Shown: piece by piece, positions 51,015 to 59,756 of the stretch
How positions within the stretch are numbered: the stretch's first letter is position 1
How the letters are laid out: every line of letters begins with the position of its first letter
Assembly (NCBI RefSeq): GCF_011395035.1
Contig: NZ_CP024768.1
Coordinates: 716,586 to 780,585, forward strand
From: Pantoea cypripedii
Lineage (GTDB): Bacteria; Pseudomonadota; Gammaproteobacteria; Enterobacterales; Enterobacteriaceae
Direction of reading: 5' to 3'
Length of the DNA stretch: 64,000 nucleotides
The notes under the pieces: generated by a model
Databases searched by the model: none
What the model saw: only the letters and a program-made list of their open reading frames with translations
What the model was told of the DNA's origin: nothing
Made by a program: the position numbers and the translations under genes

Positions 51015-52010
51015 ATGCAACAACGTCAATTAGGCAATCAGGGATTACAGGTTTCGGCACTGGGGCTGGGCTGCATGGGGATGTCATTTGCCTATGGTCC
51101 TAATGATGAGCAGCAGGCGCTGAATACCCTGGCTCGCGCCTTTGAACTGGGCGTCGATTTTCTCGATACGGCTGAAGTCTACGGCCCCTTTACCAATGAA
51201 ACTTTGCTGGCAAAAGCCCTGAAGGGGCGTAAAGACATTAAAGTGGCGACCAAGTTTGGCTTCCGTATCAACGATCAGGGGGAGGGCTGGGAGCGTGTGA
51301 CGGGGGTAAACAGCGATCCGGCGCATATCCGTGTTGCGGTGGAAGGATCGCTCCAGCGTCTGGGAGTGGAAAGCATTGATCTCCTGTATCAACACCGCCT
51401 CGATCCGGCAGTCCCGATTGAAGAGGTCGTTGGCGTGATGGCCGACCTGGTACGCGAAGGGAAGGTTCAGTATCTCGGTTTGTCGGAAGTCTCCCCGGCG
51501 ACGCTGCGCTGCGCCTGTGCGGTACATCCTATCTCTGCCCTGCAAAGTGAATATTCATTGTGGTCACGCGATCCGGAGCAGGGGATCTTTGCCGCCTGCC
51601 GTGAGCTTAACATCGGTTTTGTGCCTTACAGCCCGCTGGGACGCGGTTTCCTGACCGGTAAATTCCCTGCCGCGGAAACGCTGGCGGAGGATGATTTTCG
51701 CCGCTTTCTGCCGCGCTTCCAGCAGGACGCTCAGGCGCATAACCAGAAGTTAGTGAATCAGCTGACAGAGATGGCCACAGGTTATGACGCCACCCCGGCA
51801 CAACTGGCGCTGGCATGGGTACTGGCAAAAGGCGAGTTTATTGTGCCGATTCCGGGAGCCAGCAAAATCAGTCATCTGGAACAAAACTGTGCCGCCGCAG
51901 CCTTATCATTACGCAGTGCCGACATCAGCGCGCTGGATACGCTATTCGATCCGCAACAGATTCAGGGTGAGCGTTATAACGCCACGGAGTTTGTGCTGGT
52001 CGATCGCTAA
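51015..52010 (+). CDS. Aldo/keto reductase
   Basis: The 331-residue protein is an NADP(H)-dependent (alpha/beta)8-barrel aldo/keto reductase. The catalytic tetrad is visible: Asp-51 and Tyr-56 in FLDTAEVYGP, Lys-80 in VATKFGF and His-127 in LLYQHRLD. The cofactor-binding C-terminal block IVPIPGASKISHLEQN is typical of the AKR subgroup that reduces small aldehydes or ketones. AGAGG precedes the ATG. It is divergently paired with a LysR regulator. Physiological substrate not determinable from sequence. Confidence 0.9.
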   Translation: MQQRQLGNQGLQVSALGLGCMGMSFAYGPNDEQQALNTLARAFELGVDFLDTAEVYGPFTNETLLAKALKGRKDIKVATKFGFRINDQGEGWERVTGVNSDPAHIRVAVEGSLQRLGVESIDLLYQHRLDPAVPIEEVVGVMADLVREGKVQYLGLSEVSPATLRCACAVHPISALQSEYSLWSRDPEQGIFAACRELNIGFVPYSPLGRGFLTGKFPAAETLAEDDFRRFLPRFQQDAQAHNQKLVNQLTEMATGYDATPAQLALAWVLAKGEFIVPIPGASKISHLEQNCAAAALSLRSADISALDTLFDPQQIQGERYNATEFVLVDR

Positions 52011-52038
52011 AGGTTAACCTGAGAGCGATAGCACATTT

Positions 52039-52120
52039 TGTAGCGGCGCAATTTATTGCGCTGCTCACATCAAATGACCAAACCTCCTGCCAAAAGCGCG
52101 CGATAAATCGCGCCGCCACG
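52039..52120. repeat. Palindromic repeat, copy 2 (decayed arms)
   Basis: Arms at 52039-52061 and 52098-52120 resemble those of the repeat at 28923-28996 but carry several substitutions (for example GCGCAATTTATTGCGC in the left arm) and enclose a 36-bp centre. Both copies lie between co-oriented genes. Confidence 0.8.
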
Positions 52121-52186
52121 ATTCGTGTCGGGATGCCCCGTACAATCTTCTGTTCCACAAAAGAATGTTGCTTTTTTGTAAACAGA

Positions 52187-52215
52187 TTAACAATCAGCCG
52201 AAATGCTGCTATGCT
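52187..52215 (+). promoter_or_regulatory. acnB promoter
   Basis: TTAACA (52187-52192) and TATGCT (52210-52215) are separated by 17 bp, about 90 bp upstream of the acnB GTG start. The AT-rich GTAAACAGATTAAC overlapping the -35 is the kind of sequence bound by global redox or carbon regulators, but I cannot assign it. Confidence 0.65.
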
Positions 52216-52305
52216 GGCCGACGCGGAACCGGGCACCTCACCCTACTTTTGGACTGCGTCACAGGGTGCACCGGAAAGCTATACAATGAGAGCGAGGAGA
52301 ACGTC

Positions 52306-54903
52306 GTGCTAGAAGAATACCGTAAGCACGTTGCCGAGCGTGCTGCCCAGGGAATCGTACCTAAGCCGTTAGATGCTTCCCAAATGGCCGCGCTGGTTGA
52401 ACTGCTGAAAAACCCGCCAGCGGGTGAAGAAGAATTCCTTACTGACCTGTTGGTCAACCGTGTCCCGCCAGGTGTTGATGAAGCGGCTTATGTAAAAGCC
52501 GGTTTCCTGGCCGCTGTAGCAAAGGGCGAAGCCCACTCTCCTCTGGTTACTCCTGAAAAAGCAGTCGAACTTCTGGGCACCATGCAGGGTGGCTACAACA
52601 TCCATGCATTGATTGAATCCCTTGATGATGAGACTCTGGCGCCGATTGCTGCAGAAGCCCTGTCCCATACGCTGCTGATGTTCGATAACTTCTACGATGT
52701 CGAAGAGAAAGCCAAAGCGGGTAACCCACACGCAAAAAAAATTATCCAGTCCTGGGCCGATGCTGAATGGTTCCTGAAGCGTCCAAAACTGGCAGAAAAA
52801 ATCACCGTAACCGTGTTCAAAGTGACCGGCGAAACCAACACCGATGACCTCTCCCCGGCACCGGATGCATGGTCTCGCCCGGATATTCCACTGCACGCGC
52901 TGGCGATGCTGAAAAACCTGCGTGAAGGCATCGAACCCGATGATGCTGGTAACATCGGCCCGATCAAACAGATCGAAGCACTGCAGCAGAAAGGCTTCCC
53001 GCTGACTTACGTCGGTGACGTCGTGGGTACCGGTTCTTCGCGTAAATCCGCCACCAACTCGGTGCTGTGGTTTATGGGTGACGACATTCCGTATGTTCCC
53101 AACAAGAAGGGCGGTGGCTTGTGCCTCGGCGGTAAAATCGCTCCGATCTTCTTCAACACCATGGAAGATGCTGGCGCACTGCCGATCGAAGTGGACGTTG
53201 ATCGTTTGAATATGGGCGATGTCATTGATGTCTACCCGTATAAAGGTGAAGTGCGTAACCACGACACCGATGAAGTGCTGGCGACATTCGAACTGAAAAC
53301 TGAAGTGTTGCTGGATGAGGTGCGTGCGGGCGGTCGTATTCCGCTGATTATCGGTCGTGGCCTGACGTCTAAAGCACGCGAATCTCTGGGGCTGCCGCAC
53401 AGCGATGTCTTCCTGCAAGCGAAAGATGTCGCCGCCAGCAACCGTGGCTTCTCGCTGGCGCAGAAAATGGTGGGTCGCGCCTGTGGTGTCGAAGGTATCC
53501 GCCCTGGCGCTTACTGCGAACCTAAAATGACTTCGGTCGGTTCTCAGGACACCACCGGTCCCATGACCCGTGATGAACTGAAAGACCTGGCCTGCCTCGG
53601 CTTCTCGGCCGATCTGGTGATGCAATCCTTCTGTCACACTGCCGCTTACCCGAAACCGGTAGACGTGACCACGCACCACACCCTGCCAGACTTCATCATG
53701 AACCGTGGTGGTGTGTCGCTGCGTCCGGGTGACGGCGTGATCCACAGCTGGCTGAACCGTATGCTGCTGCCGGATACCGTGGGTACCGGTGGTGACTCGC
53801 ATACCCGTTTCCCGATTGGTATTTCGTTCCCGGCCGGTTCTGGTCTGGTGGCGTTTGCTGCGGCAACGGGCGTGATGCCGCTGGATATGCCGGAATCGGT
53901 GCTGGTGCGCTTCAAAGGCGAAATGCAGCCAGGCATTACCCTGCGCGATCTGGTGCATGCGATCCCGCTGTACGCGATCAAACAGGGCCTGCTGACCGTT
54001 GAGAAGAAAGGTAAGAAAAACATCTTCTCTGGCCGCGTACTGGAAATCGAAGGCCTGCCGAAACTGAAAGTGGAGCAGGCGTTCGAACTGACCGATGCCT
54101 CTGCTGAACGTTCTGCTGCGGGTTGCACCATCAAACTCGATAAAGAGCCGATCATCGAGTATCTCAACTCGAATATCGTGCTGCTGAAGTGGATGATCTC
54201 CGAGGGTTACGGCGATCGTCGTACGCTGGAGCGTCGCGTCGAGGGCATGGAGAAATGGCTGGCCGATCCACAGTTGCTGGAAGGTGATGCCGATGCCGAA
54301 TATGCGGCGGTGATCGACATCGATCTGGCAGAAATCAAAGAGCCGATCCTGTGTGCGCCGAACGATCCGGACGATGCGCGTCTGCTGTCTGACGTGCAGG
54401 GCGAGAAGATTGATGAAGTGTTCATCGGCTCCTGCATGACCAACATCGGTCACTTCCGTGCCGCCGGTAAATTGCTGGATGCGCACAAAGGTCAGCTGCC
54501 GACCCGTCTGTGGGTGGCTCCGCCAACCAAGATGGATGCGGCACAGCTGACCGAAGAAGGCTACTACAGCGTGTTCGGTAAGAGCGGTGCGCGTATTGAG
54601 ATCCCTGGTTGTTCACTCTGCATGGGTAACCAGGCGCGAGTGAAAGACGGTGCCACGGTGGTGTCCACCTCAACCCGTAACTTCCCGAACCGTCTTGGCA
54701 CCGGAGCTAACGTCTATCTGGCGTCTGCGGAACTGGCAGCAGTCGCATCGCTGCTGGGCAAATTGCCGACACCGGACGAGTATCAGCAGTTCATGACGCA
54801 GGTTGATAAGACCGCGGCAGATACTTACCGTTACCTGAACTTTGACCAGCTGAATCAGTACACCGATAAAGCAGACAACGTGATCTTCCAGACCGCGCTG
54901 TAA
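52306..54903 (+). CDS. acnB: Aconitate hydratase B
   Basis: AcnB is the main TCA-cycle aconitase, isomerising citrate to isocitrate with a [4Fe-4S] cluster; as apo-protein it can bind mRNAs. I start it at the GTG at 52306 (initiator then LEEYRKHVAERAAQG), with GAGGAG six bases upstream. This gives 865 residues, the E. coli length and start codon; the upstream open frame is not supported. The HEAT-like domain is followed by the swivel domain and aconitase core, with cluster cysteines in GSCMTNIGH and PGCSLCMGNQ. A strong terminator follows. Confidence 0.97.
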   Translation: MLEEYRKHVAERAAQGIVPKPLDASQMAALVELLKNPPAGEEEFLTDLLVNRVPPGVDEAAYVKAGFLAAVAKGEAHSPLVTPEKAVELLGTMQGGYNIHALIESLDDETLAPIAAEALSHTLLMFDNFYDVEEKAKAGNPHAKKIIQSWADAEWFLKRPKLAEKITVTVFKVTGETNTDDLSPAPDAWSRPDIPLHALAMLKNLREGIEPDDAGNIGPIKQIEALQQKGFPLTYVGDVVGTGSSRKSATNSVLWFMGDDIPYVPNKKGGGLCLGGKIAPIFFNTMEDAGALPIEVDVDRLNMGDVIDVYPYKGEVRNHDTDEVLATFELKTEVLLDEVRAGGRIPLIIGRGLTSKARESLGLPHSDVFLQAKDVAASNRGFSLAQKMVGRACGVEGIRPGAYCEPKMTSVGSQDTTGPMTRDELKDLACLGFSADLVMQSFCHTAAYPKPVDVTTHHTLPDFIMNRGGVSLRPGDGVIHSWLNRMLLPDTVGTGGDSHTRFPIGISFPAGSGLVAFAAATGVMPLDMPESVLVRFKGEMQPGITLRDLVHAIPLYAIKQGLLTVEKKGKKNIFSGRVLEIEGLPKLKVEQAFELTDASAERSAAGCTIKLDKEPIIEYLNSNIVLLKWMISEGYGDRRTLERRVEGMEKWLADPQLLEGDADAEYAAVIDIDLAEIKEPILCAPNDPDDARLLSDVQGEKIDEVFIGSCMTNIGHFRAAGKLLDAHKGQLPTRLWVAPPTKMDAAQLTEEGYYSVFGKSGARIEIPGCSLCMGNQARVKDGATVVSTSTRNFPNRLGTGANVYLASAELAAVASLLGKLPTPDEYQQFMTQVDKTAADTYRYLNFDQLNQYTDKADNVIFQTAL

Positions 54904-54920
54904 TCGGCGGCACAAGTAAC

Positions 54921-54949
54921 AAGGGGCGATGCGAATCGCCCCTTTTTTT
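54921..54949 (+). terminator. acnB rho-independent terminator
   Basis: AAGGGGCGAT and ATCGCCCCTT form a perfect 10-bp stem with a GCGA loop and a T-run, 18 bp after the acnB stop. Confidence 0.95.
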
Positions 54950-55074
54950 ACGCCCTTTTTTCGTCGGCCGTGGCCTGACATAATGCGAGCGCGATCCCAC
55001 TTTATTCAGCGTGTTGCGCACAAAATGAATTCAGGCAGTGCCACGCGGCGCGCCATTGGTAAGAGGTTATACAC

Positions 55075-55437
55075 ATGGAGTATGAATTTTTGCGCGATCT
55101 GACCGGCAAGGTCAAAGTGCGTATGTCGATGGACCACGAAGCGGTGGGGCACTGGTTCAACGAAGAGGTTGATGACAATCTGGCTTTGCTGGATGAGGTT
55201 GAAGCCGCCGCGCAGCAGGTAAAAGGCACCCATCAACAGTGGCAGCGTGTCGGCCATGAATACACGATTTGGCTGGATGAGGAAGAGGTGATGATTCGGG
55301 CCAATCAGCTGGCGTTGGAGGATGACGGGCTGGAGGAGGGCATGACCTATTACGATGAAGAGAGCCTGTCATTCTGCGGCGTAGAGGATTTTCTGGCGGT
55401 GATTGCGGCATACCGGCAATTTCTGGCAGGGAAATAA
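55075..55437 (+). CDS. yacL: YacL family protein (UPF0231)
   Basis: The 120-residue cytoplasmic protein matches E. coli YacL (120 residues) in length and sequence, beginning MEYEFLRDLTGKVKVRMSMD and ending with YYDEESLSFCGVEDFLAVI. It is strongly acidic. Function is unknown; the family is confined mainly to gamma-proteobacteria and sits beside acnB. AAGAGG precedes the ATG. It converges with the ADP-ribosyltransferase-like gene, only 37 bp away. Confidence 0.93.
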   Translation: MEYEFLRDLTGKVKVRMSMDHEAVGHWFNEEVDDNLALLDEVEAAAQQVKGTHQQWQRVGHEYTIWLDEEEVMIRANQLALEDDGLEEGMTYYDEESLSFCGVEDFLAVIAAYRQFLAGK

Positions 55438-55474
55438 CCGGCCACCGCATCTCACGTCATCTCAATCGGGCGTT

Positions 55475-57226
55475 TCAGCCCGATACAGCGTTCCAGTCTC
55501 TGTCGATGCCATAGTAAGAAATCAGATCGACATCGGACAGCAGCGCACCGCAGGCTGCCAGTTCTTTGCTTTCAGAGGCAAATTCAATGGTCAGATGCAG
55601 ATCTTCGTGGGTATCGGGCAGTTTCAGGGCCAGAGCGTGATGACGCCATTGCGGATTCATTCTGGCATGTTTACGTTTGCCAACATGATCGATGACGAAT
55701 TCAGCGCTGGTGCCAAGGTTATAGCGTTGCCGGGCAACAGGCTGCTCCTGACCTTCCAGCCTGACCGTCACTTCAACGTCCTGGCTCCCCGACAAAAACG
55801 GCAGGCTACCCTGCCATTGGCTGTCAGTGGGTTTAGCGCACCAGGGCTGGGTATTATTGCCTAAACGAAATAACAGCACCGACTTAATATGGGCAGACTT
55901 ATTCTCGTCCGGTTTCATGAAGCTGACTTTTTGCGATATTTTACCGGGATACAGATAATAATTTTTTCCTTCATAGACGGCCCGACTCAGCTCGATCGCC
56001 TGAGAGGCACTTCCCGTATGTGCGCCTTGCGCGGAAAAAATAAATGCACCTCCCTCAACCTGCCATCCGCCATGCAGTCCTTCCGGCAAATATCGCAGGG
56101 AATAATCCTTTATATTGCCGGTATCGGTAAAGGTTCTGTCTTTGACTGGGATCAGCTCGGAACTGTTTGCCAGTAAACAGGGTTTATCACTGGCATCGGG
56201 CAGTGGCTTAAAGAACTTAACCGCCTGAGCAATAATCGTATTACTGTAACTCATGCCGCCGGGTAATTTAATGCAGGCGGGGTTTTCATCTTTACTGGCC
56301 GCGACGGCACCCAGTCCTGATATATACCAATACGATATTGGCTGATATTGCTGTGCCGCATCAACCGCTGCTAACGTCATCGTCTGTTTTTCTGGCAGAC
56401 GCGTGATACCGGCGTTTATCGGCTTACCGTCCAGCAACAAATGAATGTTATCCGCTGTGTCGTCGCTGATGGCTGCCCGGCCAAACAACGCTCTGCCAGT
56501 GGCTGAAAGGATTAAATCGACCTGACCTGGCGCTATGGGCGCGAAGTTCCGATAGCCTGGATTCCGGTAATAATCGATGTCTGTCCAGGATCGGCCTGGC
56601 CAGTCTGATGATGATGACCCAATCACCCCATGAATATAGCCAGGCTGGATGCCGCCGGGAAAGGCAATTTCCCGTTCATTCACGCCAAATGAGTTATCAA
56701 CATCAATGCCACCTGGGGCATCCAGAATATAAGTGTTAGCACCGAAGAAGCGGGTATGCATAATATTATAACTGGTGCTGATAATACCGGAGTCCTGGGC
56801 GGAAATACCACTCACCATCGCGAGATTACCACCGTCGGGTTGCCACGGGAAAAAACCTTTCAGGAAAATGTCGGGAATGGAAGGATAGGAAGTTAATGTT
56901 GATCCACTGGCACGAAAAAGTAATCCGGGTTCTTCACGCCAGATTATTTTTTCAAAGGGCCTTGTCTGATCGCTTTCGATATTCTTCAGGTTAACGCAGA
57001 AAGAAACGGTTGAGTTAAGCCAGTCCCGATACCACGGCTCAGATATAATATCGCCGTCAGCCCATGCGGGTGTTTTATTTTCTGCAGGAATACAGGCTTC
57101 CCGCAATTTACCATAATCAGCGTGTAAATCACCGGGCGGAGATTTCATTAATTGGGCAGAAGCGGAAGAGGTAAAAAACGTCGCGGTTAACGCACTTACG
57201 ACAAAGGCGCTGAGTTTAATTCTCAT
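55475..57226 (-). CDS. Secreted ADP-ribosyltransferase toxin-like protein (cholera/pertussis A-chain type)
   Basis: This encodes a 583-residue protein from the ATG at 57226 (AGGA ten bases upstream; a GTG three codons earlier is less likely). A Sec signal peptide (about 1-24, ending SSASA) is clear. Residues about 95-205 resemble the enterotoxin/pertussis S1 catalytic fold: LLFRASG (Arg-105), SGIISTS (Ser-Thr-Ser at 150-152), and ANTYILDAPGGIDVDNSFG, which parallels the cholera toxin APN-FNVN-VLG strand. NEREIAFPGGI then supplies Glu-184/Glu-186 of the ExE motif. Residues about 210-583 match nothing I recognise and may serve delivery or binding. Six cysteines are consistent with disulfides after export. 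The gene is AT-richer than its neighbours, suggesting acquisition. No B subunit or secretion apparatus is nearby. Confidence 0.72.
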   Translation of the reverse strand: MRIKLSAFVVSALTATFFTSSASAQLMKSPPGDLHADYGKLREACIPAENKTPAWADGDIISEPWYRDWLNSTVSFCVNLKNIESDQTRPFEKIIWREEPGLLFRASGSTLTSYPSIPDIFLKGFFPWQPDGGNLAMVSGISAQDSGIISTSYNIMHTRFFGANTYILDAPGGIDVDNSFGVNEREIAFPGGIQPGYIHGVIGSSSSDWPGRSWTDIDYYRNPGYRNFAPIAPGQVDLILSATGRALFGRAAISDDTADNIHLLLDGKPINAGITRLPEKQTMTLAAVDAAQQYQPISYWYISGLGAVAASKDENPACIKLPGGMSYSNTIIAQAVKFFKPLPDASDKPCLLANSSELIPVKDRTFTDTGNIKDYSLRYLPEGLHGGWQVEGGAFIFSAQGAHTGSASQAIELSRAVYEGKNYYLYPGKISQKVSFMKPDENKSAHIKSVLLFRLGNNTQPWCAKPTDSQWQGSLPFLSGSQDVEVTVRLEGQEQPVARQRYNLGTSAEFVIDHVGKRKHARMNPQWRHHALALKLPDTHEDLHLTIEFASESKELAACGALLSDVDLISYYGIDRDWNAVSG

Positions 57227-57353
57227 TATTGTCACATCCTGGTGGGTTTGATTAATCCATTAAAGAGGGCTAAATCTACGTGTATATTTGAGAATATTCA
57301 TTGATGGTTATCAAATCCTGATGACAGCGCTCAGCAGGTGGGAGGGAGGGGAA

Positions 57354-57376
57354 CGCCGCATCAGGACGATGCGGCG
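57354..57376 (-). terminator. Hairpin after the MFS transporter gene
   Basis: CGCCGCATC and GATGCGGCG form a perfect 9-bp stem with a 5-nt loop, 12 bp past the transporter stop on the minus strand. The tail is pyrimidine-rich (TTCCCCTCC) rather than pure T. Confidence 0.6.
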
Positions 57377-57387
57377 GATCACGGCGT

Positions 57388-58698
57388 TTACGCGCCGCTG
57401 GTCAGGGTGCGTGGATGATGAATTTTTTCCTCATCCACGATCGGTTCAACTTTGCCCATCAGGAACAGGTAATTGAGGATACCAATCACCACCAGCACGG
57501 CAGAGAACACCAGTGCCCAGGTGAAGTGGCCGGTGGCACCGACGATGGCCCCGGTAATGATCGGACCTACCGCACCGCCCATATTGGAGACGGTATTTTG
57601 TAAACCGGCGACAATCGACACGCTATTTTTCGGCGCGACGTCACCTGGCAGTGCCCACACCTGAGAAGCCGCCACGGTGGTGCCGGATTTGGCGATACAC
57701 AGCAGCAATACCGTCATAAATACCGAGTCGGTGAACGGGGCGAAACCGATACACAGCGCCATCAGCAGGCCAATGGTCAGGAACAGTTTGCGGGTGGCGG
57801 TGAGCGACAGCACTTTGTTATGCACCATACGGTCCGATGCCCAGCCTGCCAGCACTTCAATCACCATGCCGCAAATCAATGGCAGCGCAGCCACCATCCC
57901 CATTTTCAGGAAATCCATGCCTTTATCTTTCACCAGGTAAGTTGGCAGCCAGGTGATAAAGAAATAGGAGGTGTAGTTAATGGTGAAGAAACCAATACAC
58001 ATCGCCCAGATGTTGCGATAGCGCAGCAGCTTGTACCATTTCATTGGCAGCACACTTTTATCGCCGTGCTTGTTAGCCTGGCCATCGCGGATCATGCGAA
58101 CTTCTTCGCGGCTGATCGCCTTATGATCTTCCGGATTTTCCGCGTAGATAAAGTACCAGGCGATCACCCAGATCAAACCGATCGCGCCGATGGCGAGGAA
58201 GGTGATGCGCCAGTCAAACATGGCGATCATCCAGACGATCAGCGGCATCGCGACGGCACCGCCGAACTTAGAGGCGCTATCAAACAGGCCAGAGACGGTG
58301 GCGCGTTCCCTGTCCGGGAACCAGCGTGCGGCGATTCCGGCATTACTTGGATAGGCGGCGGCTTCACCCACACCCAGCGCCAGACGCAACGCCAGCAGCG
58401 ATTTAAAGCCCGTCGCGAGCCCCATTGCCATGGTAGCGATGGACCACCAGCCAACGGCAATACCGAGACCTTTTTTCTGGCCGAAACGGTCAGCAAACCA
58501 GCCTGCCGGGATTTGCAGCAGCGCATAAGACCAGAAGAATGCAGCCATGATCACGCCCATCATTTCCGGGTTGATCGACAGTTCTTTGATCAGGTGTGGG
58601 GCAGCAGCAGAGAGTACAGTTCGGTCAATATAGTTAATGGCAACCGCCAGCCACATCAGGCCTGCGATCCACCAGCGAATGCGAGAGGTGTTGTTCAT
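57388..58698 (-). CDS. MFS transporter, anion:cation symporter (ACS) family, sugar-acid type
   Basis: The 436-residue protein has about 12 membrane helices and ACS-family features like GudP/GarP/ExuT: the N-terminal WLAVAINYIDRTVLSAAAP, the first-loop motif GWFADRFGQKKGL, and GVGEAAAYPSNAGIAARWFP. Members import hexarates, hexonates or related acids with H+. It is the last gene of a four-gene minus-strand operon (Fe-ADH, DapA-like aldolase, hydroxyacid dehydrogenase, transporter), 44 bp after the dehydrogenase. That fits import of a hydroxylated carboxylic acid; the exact substrate is unknown. Confidence 0.9.
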   Translation of the reverse strand: MNNTSRIRWWIAGLMWLAVAINYIDRTVLSAAAPHLIKELSINPEMMGVIMAAFFWSYALLQIPAGWFADRFGQKKGLGIAVGWWSIATMAMGLATGFKSLLALRLALGVGEAAAYPSNAGIAARWFPDRERATVSGLFDSASKFGGAVAMPLIVWMIAMFDWRITFLAIGAIGLIWVIAWYFIYAENPEDHKAISREEVRMIRDGQANKHGDKSVLPMKWYKLLRYRNIWAMCIGFFTINYTSYFFITWLPTYLVKDKGMDFLKMGMVAALPLICGMVIEVLAGWASDRMVHNKVLSLTATRKLFLTIGLLMALCIGFAPFTDSVFMTVLLLCIAKSGTTVAASQVWALPGDVAPKNSVSIVAGLQNTVSNMGGAVGPIITGAIVGATGHFTWALVFSAVLVVIGILNYLFLMGKVEPIVDEEKIHHPRTLTSGA

Positions 58699-58742
58699 AA
58701 TAATAATCCACCAGACATTTCGGAGGTTGAACCGGGTGGCCT

Positions 58743-59696
58743 TTAGGCCAGCCCGTTCATCACGTTCACCGGGCGTTCACCCTGTTTAATGCATTGCACA
58801 ATCTGCATCACGCAGCGCTCGCCGATGGCGCTGATCGCCCCGTCGGTGTAGCCCGCGATGTGCGAGGTTGGGATAAAGTTACTCAGGGTGAACAGCGGGT
58901 GTTCCGCCAGCGGTTCCTGTTCAAATACGTCAGCAGCGGCACCGGCGATCACGTTGTCCTGCAACGCGTGGAACAGGTCCTGTTCATTCACCACACCACC
59001 GCGTGATACGTTGATCAGGAAGGCGCTTTTCTTCATGCGTTTGATGCGTGCGGCATCAAACAGGTTGCGCGTTTCGTTGGTCAGTGGGGTATGCAGGGTG
59101 ATGAAGTCGCTCGCCTCAGTCAGCTGATCCATGTCGACGAATGCAATGCCGTGTTCAGCAGCGAATTTTTCATCCGGGTAGAAATCAAAGGCGATCACGC
59201 GCATGTTGAATCCTTTGGCGCGTAGTGCGACCTGCTTGCCAATGTTGCCCAGACCGACGATACCGAGGGTTTTGCCATAGACATCGGTGGCAAAAATACG
59301 TGGCCAGTGACCGGCGCGAGTTTCTACGGCGGCCTGAGTGACCTGGCGTGCGCTGTTGAGAATCAGCGCAAAGGCGAAGTCGGCTACGGCGTGCTTATTG
59401 GCATCCGGTACGTTGGTGACGTAGATACCGCGTGCGCGCGTGGCATCGAGGTTGATGTTATCGACGCCAACGCCGTGCTTGCAGACAATCTTCAGCTGCG
59501 GCGCTTTGCTCAGCAGTTCTTCGTTAACGTCGGTAAAGGCGACAATCATCGCCACGGTTGCAGCCAGATGGGGTTCCAGCGCGCTGAGCGGGGCATCGGC
59601 TGGCAGGGTAATCAGCTCGAAACCCTGCTGTTGTAAGGTGGTAATGGGTGTGACGTCATATTTGGCGAATGACGGTGAGGTACAGATGACTTTCAT
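58743..59696 (-). CDS. D-isomer-specific 2-hydroxyacid dehydrogenase
   Basis: This NAD(P)-dependent 2-hydroxyacid dehydrogenase should interconvert a 2-hydroxy and a 2-keto acid. The ATG at 59696 (MKVICTSPSFAKYDV) gives 317 residues; GGGAAG lies upstream. The nucleotide loop is GLGNIG (148-153). The catalytic set is Arg-232 (NVSRGGVVNE), Glu-261 (FEQEPL) and His-279 (PTSHIAGYT). It resembles phosphoglycerate dehydrogenase-like enzymes without the ACT domain. It sits third in the operon, between the aldolase gene and the transporter. Confidence 0.92.
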   Translation of the reverse strand: MKVICTSPSFAKYDVTPITTLQQQGFELITLPADAPLSALEPHLAATVAMIVAFTDVNEELLSKAPQLKIVCKHGVGVDNINLDATRARGIYVTNVPDANKHAVADFAFALILNSARQVTQAAVETRAGHWPRIFATDVYGKTLGIVGLGNIGKQVALRAKGFNMRVIAFDFYPDEKFAAEHGIAFVDMDQLTEASDFITLHTPLTNETRNLFDAARIKRMKKSAFLINVSRGGVVNEQDLFHALQDNVIAGAAADVFEQEPLAEHPLFTLSNFIPTSHIAGYTDGAISAIGERCVMQIVQCIKQGERPVNVMNGLA

Positions 59697-59756
59697 AACG
59701 CTTCCCGGTGTAAAAAGTGGAACAGGCAAGGGCAGCAGCGGCTGCCCTGACGGCCG

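Noticed and set aside
52165..52305. Longer acnB starting at an upstream ATG
   Set aside because: The extension covers the promoter region. The GTG at 52306 has GAGGAG in place and yields the 865-residue family length.
52369..54486. 705-codon open frame antisense to acnB
   Set aside because: Composition is that of a reverse-strand shadow of a highly biased gene (His/Arg/Gln-rich, no domains), with no ribosome binding site. acnB explains the region fully.
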